Origin: UBA7672 sp965279085
GTDB taxonomy: Bacteria > Pseudomonadota > Alphaproteobacteria > Caulobacterales > Hyphomonadaceae
Length of the DNA stretch: 64,000 nt
Assembly: GCA_965279085.1 (NCBI GenBank)
Contig: OZ257149.1
Location: forward strand, 3,100,001 to 3,164,000
Reading direction: 5' to 3'
Of the stretch, positions 15,833-24,511 are shown one piece after another. Position numbers and translations under genes: made by a program. The first letter of the stretch is position 1; each line of letters opens with the position of its first letter. The notes under the pieces are model-generated. The model was not told the DNA's origin and did not search any database. It saw only the letters and a list, made by a program, of their open reading frames with translations.

Positions 15833-16938
15833 ATCACCTCGATCTCGGCCTGCAGCGCGCCCGACGATTTCAGGGCCTGCAGGATCACGATCAGATCGCG
15901 CGGGGAAACCCCCAGCGCGTTGAGCCCGGTCACCAGTTCGCGCAACGGCACGCCATTGCCGCCGACGATAGCCAGCTTGGCCATGTCCTCGGCCACGGTG
16001 ATGTCGGTCTGCGGCACCACGACCGGCGGCGCATTGGTGAAGGAGTTCGGCATGGCGACGCCGGGCGTCTCCTGCACCTGGATCGTCAGGTTACCCTGCG
16101 CGATGGCGACGGTGGAGACGCGAACATTCTCGCCCATCACGATCACGCCGGTCGTTTCGTTGATGACGATGCGCGCGCGCTGTTCGGGCTCGATCTCGAG
16201 GCCTTCGATCTGCGCGATGAGCGCCGACATGTCGCCGAAGCCGTTCGGACGGCGCAGGCGCACAGTCGCCAGATCCGAAGCAAAAGCTGCATCCGAGCCG
16301 AGGAAGGCGTTGATCGCGCCCGCGATGCGGGCCGCCGTGGTGAAATCGGGATTGCGCAGGGCAAGGCGCAGTTCGGTCTGCGCCGAGATGTCAAAGCGCA
16401 GTTCGCGCTCGATCGTCGCGCCGTTGGGCACGCGGCCATTAGTGGGGATGTTGCGCGTGAGGGACGAGCCTGAATTGCCACTGGCCGTGAAGGCGCCGAC
16501 CGCCACCGAGCCTTGCGCCAATGCATACGCCTGTCCGTCGGCGCCGATCAGCGGTGTCGCCAGCAGCGTGCCGCCTTCAAGGCTTTCGGCATCGCACGCG
16601 GTCGACACCGTCACGTCGATACGCGTGCCGTTGGTGGCGAAGGGGGGCAGGTTGGCGGTGACCATGACCGCCGCCACGTTCTTGGTGTTCAGAATGGAAT
16701 CGCGCGTGTTGATGCCCAGCCGTTCCAGCATGGCTTCGAGGCTCTGGCCCGTCATCGCGCAGTTGCGCAAGCTATCGCCCGTGCCGTTGAGGCCGAACAC
16801 GATGCCATAGCCGGTCAACTGGTTCTCGCGCACGCCTTCGACGTCGACGATGTCCTTCAGGCGCGTTCCGGCGACGACGGGCGTCGCAGCCGCAATCGCG
16901 GTCAGGAAAATGGACAGGAAGCGGACGAGCGCGCGCAT
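15829..16938 (-). CDS. flgI: Flagellar P-ring protein FlgI
   Basis: 369 aa from the ATG at 16938 (MRALVRFLSIFLTAIAAATP); the frame extends further upstream but without a signal peptide. The signal peptide ends near VVAG. P-ring motifs: RLKDIVDVEGVRENQLTGYG, GLNGTGDSLRN, KNVAAVMVTANLPPFA, GTRIDVTVS, and LNALGVSPRDLIVILQALK. It forms the periplasmic peptidoglycan bushing around the rod together with FlgA as chaperone (also encoded in this window). It is the first gene of flgI-cheL-flbY-like and divergent from fliX. Confidence 0.97.
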   Translation of the reverse strand: MRALVRFLSIFLTAIAAATPVVAGTRLKDIVDVEGVRENQLTGYGIVFGLNGTGDSLRNCAMTGQSLEAMLERLGINTRDSILNTKNVAAVMVTANLPPFATNGTRIDVTVSTACDAESLEGGTLLATPLIGADGQAYALAQGSVAVGAFTASGNSGSSLTRNIPTNGRVPNGATIERELRFDISAQTELRLALRNPDFTTAARIAGAINAFLGSDAAFASDLATVRLRRPNGFGDMSALIAQIEGLEIEPEQRARIVINETTGVIVMGENVRVSTVAIAQGNLTIQVQETPGVAMPNSFTNAPPVVVPQTDITVAEDMAKLAIVGGNGVPLRELVTGLNALGVSPRDLIVILQALKSSGALQAEIEVM

Positions 16939-17060
16939 GGAATACCAGGATACGGATGACGGAAAATGTCCGACCGTTCTGGCCGCAGCGTTCTTCACGT
17001 GAACATCGCCCCCAATCGGCAACAAAGCCTTAAGCAGGGTTTCATTGCGGGAAACTTTGC

Positions 17061-17075
17061 TTAAGCCGCCATTAA
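17061..17075. promoter_or_regulatory. CtrA box TTAA-N7-TTAA between flgI and fliX
   Basis: TTAAGCCGCCATTAA is an exact match to the CtrA consensus. It lies 40 bases before the fliX start codon and about 120 bases before flgI. A further TTAAGC half-site lies at 17032. In Caulobacter fliX is a CtrA-controlled class II flagellar gene. Confidence 0.8.
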
Positions 17076-17114
17076 CCAACTGGGTCAAATCTGCCGGGCA
17101 GGAGACCCCGTGAG

Positions 17115-17543
17115 ATGAAGGTCAATTCCGCCTCGTCCACCTCGGCGTCCGCTGGCAGCAGCGGGCCAAGGCCTGCGGCTGAAGGCTTTTCGAAGCTTCT
17201 GTCGATCGACGGCGCTGCCGCGCGCGCGCCGGCCTCCGCCGTATCCGCGGCCGCGGGCGTTTCAGGCGTATCGACCCTCCTCGCCCTGCAGGGCATCGGT
17301 GGTCCCGAAGCCCGCGCCCGCGCTCTTCGCAAGGGCCGCCGCTTGCTGGACGCCCTCGACCGGCTCCAGATCGCCCTGCTCGGCGAAGGTCCGTCCACAC
17401 GCCATCTCGCCCTGCTCAAGGGCGCCCTTTCGGAACAGCGCGAAGCCTCCGGCGACCTGGGCCTCGACGACACCCTGAACTGGGCTGAAGTCCGGGTGGC
17501 AGTGGAAGCCGCCAAGCTCGAACGCGAGACCGAGGCGGCCTGA
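17115..17543 (+). CDS. fliX: FliX, flagellar assembly regulator
   Basis: 142 aa, start MKVNSASSTSASAGSSGPRP. The disordered, Ser/Ala-rich N-terminus is followed by the conserved helical part: GVSGVSTLLALQGIG, RRLLDALDRLQIALLGEG, and LKGALSEQREASGD. FliX couples completion of the basal body to activity of the sigma-54 activator FlbD in Caulobacter. Divergence from flgI and the CtrA box match that system. FlbD itself is not in the window. Confidence 0.92.
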   Translation: MKVNSASSTSASAGSSGPRPAAEGFSKLLSIDGAAARAPASAVSAAAGVSGVSTLLALQGIGGPEARARALRKGRRLLDALDRLQIALLGEGPSTRHLALLKGALSEQREASGDLGLDDTLNWAEVRVAVEAAKLERETEAA

Positions 17544-17770
17544 CTCAGCGGCCACGCGACTTGCTGCACTGCATCAAATGCGTGTTGCGTGAGCGAATAC
17601 TCACACGTTATGCCTGCTAAACAGGCGCGGTCCGAAATATGCAACAAATACAACAGCTCGGCGCGAAAAGCCGAGTGATCTGAGCCGTTTACGGGGTAGG
17701 GCGGCTCATATATACACGCCGCCCATCGAAGGCCGCCCAGGGGATGGGGTCCGGCCATGGAGTCCGCAGA

Positions 17771-18184
17771 ATGAGTTCCAAGACGGCCACCTACAAGCCG
17801 ACCGAGAACGAGCCCTACATGGGCAAGAAGCAGCTCAAATACTTCAAGGAGAAGTTGCTGGCCTGGAAGGAAGAGATCCTCCAGGGCAACCGCGAAACCA
17901 TCAACGGGATGCAGGAGAACGTTGCTCCGATCCCGGATCTGGTTGACCGCGCGTCCTCCGAAGCCGACCGGGCCCTCGAACTGCGCACCCGCGACCGCGA
18001 GCGCAAACTCATCGCCAAGATCGACTCGGCCCTGCGCCGCATCGAGCTTGGAGAGTACGGCTATTGCGAGGAAACGGGCGAGCCAATCGGCGTGAAGCGT
18101 CTCGACGCCCGCCCGATCGCCACCCTCAGCCTCGAGGCGCAGGAACGCCACGAGCGCAAGGAACGCACGATCAGGGACGACTGA
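17771..18184 (+). CDS. dksA: DksA/TraR-type RNA polymerase-binding regulator
   Basis: 137 aa from MSSKTATYKPTENEPYMGKK; an upstream in-frame start at 17744 is less likely. The coiled-coil hairpin carries the DRASSEADRALELRTRDRER region whose acidic tip enters the polymerase secondary channel. The zinc-finger region reads YGYCEETGEPIGVKRLDARP, with only one of the four usual Cys, the normal alphaproteobacterial degenerate form. With ppGpp it modulates rRNA and amino-acid promoters. Confidence 0.95.
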   Translation: MSSKTATYKPTENEPYMGKKQLKYFKEKLLAWKEEILQGNRETINGMQENVAPIPDLVDRASSEADRALELRTRDRERKLIAKIDSALRRIELGEYGYCEETGEPIGVKRLDARPIATLSLEAQERHERKERTIRDD

Positions 18185-18188
18185 TCCG

Positions 18189-18809
18189 TCAGGGTTTCTT
18201 CGCCGGCGGCTCGAACGCCGGCATGTGCCATTTCCATGCGATTGCGCCTGCGCGGACGATGAAGCCGAGCGCCACGGCGATGGCGCTCGCCATCGTCCAG
18301 TCGACGCCCAGCGTGCGCAGCACGATGAACACCGCTGCGCTGACGATAGCCGGCGTGATGTAGAGCTCCCGCCGCAGCAGGATCGACGGCTCGCCCGCCA
18401 GCACGTCGCGGATGATGCCGCCGAACGTCGCCGTCAGCGCCCCCATCACCACGCAGATCACCGGATGGACGCCAAGCGACAGCGCCTTCGCGGCGCCGAC
18501 CACCGCATAGACGCACAGCCCCACCGCATCGAGCCACAGCAGCGTCTGCTCATGCACGCCGCGACCGCGCGTGAGGAACACCACCAACGCCACGACCGTG
18601 CACACGATCACATAGCCGGGGTCGAGCACCCAGAAGACCGGGGCTTCGATGAGGAGGTCGCGCAGCGTGCCTCCGCCCACGCCCGTGATCGCGGCGAAGA
18701 AAATGAACGTCACTACATCCTGCCGCTTCTGCGCGGCCATAAGGGCGCCTGACGCAGCGAAAGTCGCCACGCCTGCATAATCCAGCACCGAAAGAAGGCT
18801 GATCTCCAT
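18189..18809 (-). CDS. TRIC/UPF0126-type cation channel family membrane protein
   Basis: 206 aa from the ATG at 18809 (MEISLLSVLDYAGVATFAAS). Two homologous halves of three membrane segments each contain the duplicated glycine motif: GVGGGTLRDLLIEAPVFW in the first half and FGGIIRDVLAGEPSILLR in the second. The family is a prokaryotic trimeric intracellular cation channel-like group (YicG/YadS); physiological substrate unclear. It is convergent with dksA. Confidence 0.92.
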   Translation of the reverse strand: MEISLLSVLDYAGVATFAASGALMAAQKRQDVVTFIFFAAITGVGGGTLRDLLIEAPVFWVLDPGYVIVCTVVALVVFLTRGRGVHEQTLLWLDAVGLCVYAVVGAAKALSLGVHPVICVVMGALTATFGGIIRDVLAGEPSILLRRELYITPAIVSAAVFIVLRTLGVDWTMASAIAVALGFIVRAGAIAWKWHMPAFEPPAKKP

Positions 18810-18868
18810 GCCGCACTCACAGCGCGAATTGCCAATCCACGCAACCACGGTCTAGCCTCGCTAGGCCA

Positions 18869-19285
18869 GTGGGAGGATGTCTGATCCGCTTGCCCCTTGC
18901 CCTCGCGGCCGTCGCCATCCTCGCCGCCGCAGGCGTGGGCCTGGCGCAGACGCCCGCGGCCAGGCTCGGAAAAACCGAGGCGCGGTATGCCGGCGGCTTC
19001 CGTCCCGACGCCTGCCGCTTCCCGCGCGAAGCCCGCAAGGCGCAGCTATCCGGCTGCTGCCAGATGGATCTAGACATCGGGCCTGACGGGCGGTTGCTGA
19101 AAGCCGATGGCGTATGCAGCGACCCCATGTTCCTCGAGCCCACCGTGCGCTGCTTAGCGGCGCAGGAGTTCATTCCAGCCACGCAGAACGGCCGCCCGGT
19201 CCGCGACCTGCAGCACCTCGAATACGAGTGGCGCGCCACCACGCCGTCCGGGACCAATCTCTGCAACAAGCTGAAGACCAGCTGA
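18869..19285 (+). CDS. Secreted TonB C-terminal-like protein
   Basis: About 138 aa. The start is uncertain: GTG at 18869, or TTG at 18890 behind a GGGAGG site. The signal peptide (LPLALAAVAILAAAGVGLAQ) would be cut after LAQ. The mature part resembles a TonB C-terminal fold: CCQMDLDIGPDGRLLKADGV, CLAAQEFIPATQNGRPVRDL. Three Cys pairs could be oxidised in the periplasm. It probably acts as a stand-alone periplasmic domain; function unknown. Confidence 0.7.
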   Translation: MGGCLIRLPLALAAVAILAAAGVGLAQTPAARLGKTEARYAGGFRPDACRFPREARKAQLSGCCQMDLDIGPDGRLLKADGVCSDPMFLEPTVRCLAAQEFIPATQNGRPVRDLQHLEYEWRATTPSGTNLCNKLKTS

Positions 19286-19347
19286 CCTCTTGAATTGCCG
19301 CCGCGAGTCGTGATGGCTGCGGGCGGGGCGGCGTCGGGAGTTGCATC

Positions 19348-19842
19348 ATGGAAGTGGTCGTGAACGGCGATGCCGGGCTCTACTGGTCCGAGCTGGCGCG
19401 CAACTGGGCGTCGGCCTTTACATTCCTCGCAGCGCTGCTCGCGGGCCTGTTCGGTCTCTTCCGCTACCTGCGCTCGGAACGCATGCGCCAGACAGAGCAG
19501 GTGCGCGAGCTCTACCGCATGTTCTTTGACTCGGAACGCTACCGCCGCATCCGTTTCGTGCTCGCCAATCCGGACTCGCCCGAATTCGCCGCGCTGCGCA
19601 CCGAACTCTCGACGCCCGGCATGCCCAAGGCGCTGGAGGGAGAGCTGATCGATCTCCTCAACTTCTTCGAATTCGTCTCCGGCCTCACGCGCCGCGGCCT
19701 CGTCGCCCGGCGCGACATCGACTGGATGTTCGCCAGCTTCATCGGCCGCACGGTCAGCGTCGATTTCGTGCGGGCCTATATCCTGCGCTCTGACTTCGAC
19801 GAGTTGCGTGAGGCCTGCGAAAAGGCGGGCCGAAAGAAGTGA
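19348..19842 (+). CDS. Hypothetical single-pass membrane protein
   Basis: 164 aa. A short periplasmic N-terminus is followed by one hydrophobic segment (residues ~22-42, ASAFTFLAALLAGLFGLFRY), then a cytoplasmic all-helical domain with RELYRMFFDSERYRRIRFVL and IDLLNFFEFVSGLTRRGLV. The layout resembles DUF4760-type proteins, but I am not certain. No operon partner is obvious. Confidence 0.75.
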   Translation: MEVVVNGDAGLYWSELARNWASAFTFLAALLAGLFGLFRYLRSERMRQTEQVRELYRMFFDSERYRRIRFVLANPDSPEFAALRTELSTPGMPKALEGELIDLLNFFEFVSGLTRRGLVARRDIDWMFASFIGRTVSVDFVRAYILRSDFDELREACEKAGRKK

Positions 19843-19951
19843 GCTGGAGGCCCACTTTCTGGGTGTATCGCCAACTCGCCCCGCTGCAGGGTGTTCCGGT
19901 CATCGCTCCGGCGGACTATGTGCAGAGAGTGAAAGCCTCCAGAAGCAATCC

Positions 19952-20551
19952 ATGATCAACCGCTCCGCCGGCCCAGAAATCCTCCGCCTGATCGATCTCT
20001 TGGCCAAGTTGCCGGGGCTCGGACCCCGCTCGGCTCGTCGTGCGGCGCTGCACCTGCTGAAGAAGCGCGATCAGCTCCTGACGCCGCTGGCGACGGCTCT
20101 GGGAGATGCGGCCGCCAAAGTCTCCATCTGCCGGGTGTGCGCCAACTTCGACACGGTGAACCCGTGCTCGATCTGCGCCGCTCCGGGACGTGACGGATCG
20201 GTCATCTGCGCGGTCGAGGAGGTAGGCGACCTCTGGGCGATGGAACGCCCCGGCGTCTTTCGCGGCCGCTACCACATCGTCGGCGGAACCCTGTCCGCGC
20301 TGGACGGCATCCGGCCGGAGGATCTCAACATCGCCACCCTGGTGGAGCGCGCCGGCGCCACAGATGTCCGCGAAATCATCCTGGCGCTGAATGCGACCGT
20401 GGACGGACAGACCACCGCCCACTACATCACTGACAGGCTGGCGCATCTCCCCGTGAAGGTGACGCGGCTGGCTCACGGTGTGCCGGTGGGTGGTGAACTG
20501 GATCACCTCGACGATGGCACGATCGCGGCAGCGATGGCGTCGAGGCGATAG
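19952..20551 (+). CDS. recR: Recombination mediator RecR
   Basis: 199 aa from ATG 19952 (MINRSAGPEILRLIDLLAKL). The helix-hairpin-helix part PGLGPRSARRAALHLL comes first. The Cys4 zinc motif CRVCANFDTVNPCSIC follows, then the Toprim region VICAVEEVGDLWAMERPG. It works with RecF/RecO to load RecA on gapped DNA. The usual upstream partners dnaX and ybaB are not present. The frame extends upstream to 19808, but homology begins at the chosen ATG. Confidence 0.97.
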   Translation: MINRSAGPEILRLIDLLAKLPGLGPRSARRAALHLLKKRDQLLTPLATALGDAAAKVSICRVCANFDTVNPCSICAAPGRDGSVICAVEEVGDLWAMERPGVFRGRYHIVGGTLSALDGIRPEDLNIATLVERAGATDVREIILALNATVDGQTTAHYITDRLAHLPVKVTRLAHGVPVGGELDHLDDGTIAAAMASRR

Positions 20552-20573
20552 AAACAGACGGCTGGGTCGTCCC

Positions 20574-20822
20574 ATGGTGAAACGTAAACACGTACCGGTT
20601 GTGCTGACTGTAGCTGCAGTCGGCGTTGGTGTCGGAATTGGGATGTGGCTGATGCGGGACAAGCTCCGCAAGGTCGCCAGCGATGTGCGCGCCAACAGCC
20701 GCCGCGTGAACAACCCTCTCGACGTGTTCGGCACCGACGTGCCCGACAACGCCTTCGAAGGCGTCGCAAACTATCCGCACATGCCGGAAGGCTGGCGCCC
20801 CAAGCGCGGCGCGCGCGACTAG
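20574..20822 (+). CDS. Small membrane-anchored hypothetical protein
   Basis: 82 aa from ATG 20574. A basic start (MVKRKH) precedes one hydrophobic segment (PVVLTVAAVGVGVGIGMWLM), then a soluble tail with VNNPLDVFGTDVPDNAFEGV and a C-terminal PHMPEGWRPKRG. It starts 22 bases after recR and may be co-transcribed. Unrecognised. Confidence 0.65.
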   Translation: MVKRKHVPVVLTVAAVGVGVGIGMWLMRDKLRKVASDVRANSRRVNNPLDVFGTDVPDNAFEGVANYPHMPEGWRPKRGARD

Positions 20823-20915
20823 TTTTCGCCCGGCAGCAGAATCACGCGACCTTCCGATCGCTCCAGACGCTTATTGGGCGTTGATCGGAACAAATAAAGA
20901 ACTTATGGTCGCGGA

Positions 20916-22300
20916 ATGACACTCGACGCCCTGCACATCGTCCTTTTGCTCATCGCGCTGGCCGCAGCAGCAGCTGCCTTCGTGTTCTCGCAGCGCAAGC
21001 CGCCGGATACGGCGCATCTGTCTTCCGAGCTGGAACAGCGCGGGAAGGAAGTCGCAGCGCTCAAGTCCGAGGTCGCCGCCCTGCGCCAGCGTGCCGAAGC
21101 CGCGGAGAAGGCTCACGCCGCCGACGCCGCAAAGATGGCTGAGCGCGACGCAAGCATGGTGCGCGAGCGCGAGCAGCTCGCGAAGATGCAGGCCGAGAGC
21201 GAAGCCCGCTTCAAGTCGCTGGCCGACGCCGCCCTGCTCAAGTCGCAGCAGCAATTCGTCCAGATCGCCGACGAGACGCTCAAGAAGCACAAGGAAGGCG
21301 CCGAGGGCGAACTCGGCAAGATGCTGAAGCCGATCCACGAGACGTTCGGCCAGTTCCAGAAGAAGGTCGACGAGATCCAGAAGGAGCGCGCCGAAGACCG
21401 CGCCAAGCTCACCGAACAGATCAAGACGGTCGGCGACAGCGTGCGCCAGACTGAGGTCGTCGCGGGCAAGCTGGCCTCCGCGCTCTCATCGACGCGCGGC
21501 GGCGGACGCTGGGGCGAGGAAACGCTCCGCAACGTGCTCGAGATGGCTGGCCTCTCCCAGTACGCCGATTTCAGTGAGCAGACATCGAACCAGACGGAGA
21601 AGGGCCGCCAGCGGCCCGACGTGGTCATCCGCATGCCCGGCGGGCGCGAACTGGTGATCGACGCCAAGGTGTCGCTCGACGACTATCTCGCCGCCAGTGA
21701 GGAGACCGATCCCGCGCTCCGCAAGCAGAAGCTGGTCGCCCACGCCGCCCGCGTGCGCGCCCACGTCACCGGACTCTCGCGCAAGGAATACACGAAGGAG
21801 TTCTCCGAGCGGGTAGACTTTGTCGCCATGTTCATTCCGGGCGAGAATTTTTACGCCGCCGTGCTGGACCATGATCGCGAGATCTTCGACTACGCCGCCC
21901 GCAACAACGTCATCATCGTCACGCCCTCGACCCTGATCGCGCTGGCGAAGTCGGTCGCCTATGGCTGGCGCCAGGAGCAGATGGCCAAGAACGCCGAGCA
22001 GGCCAAAAGCTCGGCCAGGAACTCTATGACCGGATCGCCAAGTTCACCGAGCACATGAGCCGGGTGGGCGGCGGGTTGGGCAATGCGATCAAGGCCTACA
22101 ACGACATGGTCGGCTCGCTGGAAAGCCGCGTGCTGCCTTCCGCCAAGAAGCTGGAAGAGCTTCAGTTCGCCGATCCCAACCGGCAGATCGAGGATCCAAC
22201 GCCCGTCGATATCGCCCCCCGCCAGCTTACCCTGCTCGACGGGATGACGCCCGACTCCGAGCGAGCCCTGGCCGCGCCGCGCCCCAAGTCCGTGAAATGA
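20916..22300 (+). pseudogene. rmuC: DNA recombination protein RmuC, frameshifted
   Basis: An N-terminal membrane anchor (LHIVLLLIALAAAAAAFVF) is followed by a long coiled coil, then the RmuC nuclease-like core: STRGGGRWGEETLRNVLEMA, DVVIRMPGGRELVIDAKVSL, EFSERVDFVAMFIPGENFY, NVIIVTPSTLIALAKSVAYG. After AEQAK the frame goes wrong near 22004-22010 (CCAAAAG) and stops at 22058. The correct C-terminus (KLGQELYDRIAKFTEHMSRV, then GGGLGNAIKAYNDMVGSLES) continues in the -1 frame to 22300. One missing base, probably G in GCC-GAA-AAG, explains it. This could be a true mutation or a sequencing error in a homopolymer. Restored, the protein would be ~461 aa, normal for RmuC. Confidence 0.9.
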
Positions 22301-22392
22301 CCCCCTCCCGTCAGGGGCATACCCTGCGTTTGCAGCACGCCTCACGGGCTCGTTCACTTGACGAAAACCAGCCTCGTCCATAGCTAGCCGTC

Positions 22393-22908
22393 ATGGCCAT
22401 CCGACCCATCCTCACGGTTCCAGACCCCATCCTGAAGCAGGTCTCCAGGATGATCGACGTCGTCACCGACGACACGCGCAAGCTGATGGATGACATGCTG
22501 GAGACCATGTACGCGGCGCCGGGCATCGGCCTCGCCGCCGTTCAGATCGGCGAACCCGTGCGCGTCATCGTGATGGACCTCGCCAAGGAAGGCGAGCAGC
22601 CGGAACCGCGCTATTTCGTGAACCCCGAAATCCTCGAAACCGTCGACGAGCTGCAGGCCTATGAAGAGGGCTGCCTCTCGGTGCCGGACTTCTACGACGA
22701 AGTTGAGCGCCCCAAGCGTGTCAGGCTCCGCTACCAGAACTACCAGGGCGAGCAGGTCGAGGAATGGGCTGAGGGCATGTATGCGGTGTGCATCCAGCAC
22801 GAGATGGACCACCTGCAGGGCACGCTGTTCATCGACCACCTGTCGCGGCTAAAGCGCTCCTACGCCATCAACAAGGTGAAGAAGCAGAAGAAGAAAGACG
22901 CTGCCTAG
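22393..22908 (+). CDS. def: Peptide deformylase
   Basis: 171 aa. The three catalytic motifs are present: GIGLAAVQIG, EEGCLSVPDF and QHEMDHLQG (the metal is held by the Cys of motif 2 and both His of motif 3). It removes the formyl group from nascent N-terminal Met. fmt, often adjacent, is not here. The Lys-rich C-terminal tail ends KKQKKKDAA. A strong terminator follows. Confidence 0.97.
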   Translation: MAIRPILTVPDPILKQVSRMIDVVTDDTRKLMDDMLETMYAAPGIGLAAVQIGEPVRVIVMDLAKEGEQPEPRYFVNPEILETVDELQAYEEGCLSVPDFYDEVERPKRVRLRYQNYQGEQVEEWAEGMYAVCIQHEMDHLQGTLFIDHLSRLKRSYAINKVKKQKKKDAA

Positions 22909-22951
22909 GGCAGGCGGACCTCGCCCCCTCGCAAATTCCATTTCCGCTTCG

Positions 22952-22985
22952 ACGCCCGGTTTGTATACAGACCGGGCGTTTTTTA
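22952..22985 (+). terminator. Intrinsic terminator after def
   Basis: The perfect 9-bp stem ACGCCCGGT / ACCGGGCGT is followed by a run of six T. Confidence 0.9.
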
Positions 22986-23001
22986 TTTCGCGGGGCGGAT
23001 C

Positions 23002-24501
23002 GTGATCAAGGCCAGGCTGATCCGCTTCGTGTTCGCGCTCCACCGCTGGATGGGCGTGACGCTTGGCCTCTTGATGCTGCTGTGGTGCGTCAGCGGCGTG
23101 GTGATGATCTGGCAGCCCTATCCGGCCATCACCGAAAACGGCCGCGACTATCGCCTCGAAGGCCTCGCCCCACTGGTCGCGCCTGATCAGTTCGTGCTGC
23201 CGGCCATTCCCGATACGGCTGCGTTGAACGCCGCCACTATCGAGATGCTCGCCGGCCGGCCCACGATCTCGCTGTTGTGGAGCGAGGGAGAGGGCGGAGG
23301 CCGCGGCCTCTTCGATCTCGCAACCGGCACCAGGATCGAACAGATCAGAGAAGCCGACGCGCTCGGCGTGGCGCAAGCCTATCTCGATCGCCACAAGCTC
23401 AAGGGCGATCCGAAGATCATCCGCACGATGGAGCGGGACGAGTTCGTCGTTGCGGGTTACTTCAACGCCCAGCGCCCCTTCTACGAGACCGCACTCAACG
23501 ATCCCGATGGCACGGTTCTCTATATCTCCGCGAAGAGCGGGCAGGCCGTACAGCGCACCACATCGTCCAGCCGCTTCTGGTCCTGGCTCGGTCCCATCCC
23601 GCACTGGCTCTACTTCACGGAGCTGCGTCAGGACGCTCAGGTCTGGCAGCAGATAATCATCTGGACGTCGCTCGCCGGATGCTTCCTTACCGTGCTCGGC
23701 CTGTTCGTTGGCATCCGCCAGTTCCGCAAGCGCCACTCCACCGGCAAGCGCGACTCGCCCTATCGCGGTGCGAAATTCTGGCACCACATGCTCGGCCTCG
23801 TCTTCGGCGTGCTGGTGCTGACCTTCACCTTCTCCGGCTTCGCCTCGATGCAGCCCTGGGGCTGGCTCGATATCGGCAAGCCTGCCGCGGAAGCCGCCGA
23901 CCGCTACACAGGCGCTCCTGTCACATGGGCTGAAGCGAAGCCTGCGTTTGAGGCGCAAGCCATCGCCCTGCGCACGCTCTCCCGCGACCGCAGCATCGTC
24001 GGCTTCACCACGCTGGAAGGCCGCCCATGGTTCATCTGGCGCGCCGCGGACGGTTCGCGCCGCCGTTTCGATGCGACGGGCCAGCCCGCACCGTTCGATG
24101 ACGCCGCGCGCGATCGCGCCGCGACGCTGTTGGCGGGCGCGGACCGATCGACGAAGGTCGAGGTGATGACGGCGGGCGACGAGTATTACTACCCCGGCGC
24201 CTCCTCATCGGCCCTGCCCGTCGTGAAGATAACGTCGCCTGACGACACGCGCTACTATCTGGACCCCGACACAGGCGCAATCCGCTTCATCGTCGATGAT
24301 GGCGCGAAGGGCTTCCGCTTCTGGCACCTCGCCCTGCACACATTCGATTTCATGAGCTCGCCTTGGCGCGAGATCCTGCTGGTGCTGGTGATGCTCGGCG
24401 TTACCGCCGTATGCGGGCTGGGCGCATGGATGGGCCTGAAGAAGCTCGCCCGCGGGGGCAAGCTCGACAACATCCCGACGGACGAACCGCCTCCGGCCTA
24501 G
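23002..24501 (+). CDS. PepSY-associated TM helix domain protein
   Basis: 499 aa, GTG start behind GGGGCGGA. The N-terminal membrane segment (VFALHRWMGVTLGLLMLLWC, with the typical H-R-W-x-G motif) precedes a periplasmic domain with PepSY-like parts. A pair of segments follows around residues 215-235 and 260-285 (HHMLGLVFGVLVLTFTFSGF). The last segment is near the C-terminus (EILLVLVMLGVTAVCGLGAW). Such PepSY_TM proteins often accompany TonB-dependent siderophore receptors and may reduce ferric siderophores. No receptor is adjacent, so the role remains open. Confidence 0.88.
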   Translation: MIKARLIRFVFALHRWMGVTLGLLMLLWCVSGVVMIWQPYPAITENGRDYRLEGLAPLVAPDQFVLPAIPDTAALNAATIEMLAGRPTISLLWSEGEGGGRGLFDLATGTRIEQIREADALGVAQAYLDRHKLKGDPKIIRTMERDEFVVAGYFNAQRPFYETALNDPDGTVLYISAKSGQAVQRTTSSSRFWSWLGPIPHWLYFTELRQDAQVWQQIIIWTSLAGCFLTVLGLFVGIRQFRKRHSTGKRDSPYRGAKFWHHMLGLVFGVLVLTFTFSGFASMQPWGWLDIGKPAAEAADRYTGAPVTWAEAKPAFEAQAIALRTLSRDRSIVGFTTLEGRPWFIWRAADGSRRRFDATGQPAPFDDAARDRAATLLAGADRSTKVEVMTAGDEYYYPGASSSALPVVKITSPDDTRYYLDPDTGAIRFIVDDGAKGFRFWHLALHTFDFMSSPWREILLVLVMLGVTAVCGLGAWMGLKKLARGGKLDNIPTDEPPPA

Positions 24502-24511
24502 GCGTGTGTGC

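Noticed and set aside
22001..22010. Programmed -1 frameshift in rmuC
   Set aside because: CCAAAAG is not a canonical slippery heptamer and RmuC is not known to use frameshifting; a single-base loss is simpler.
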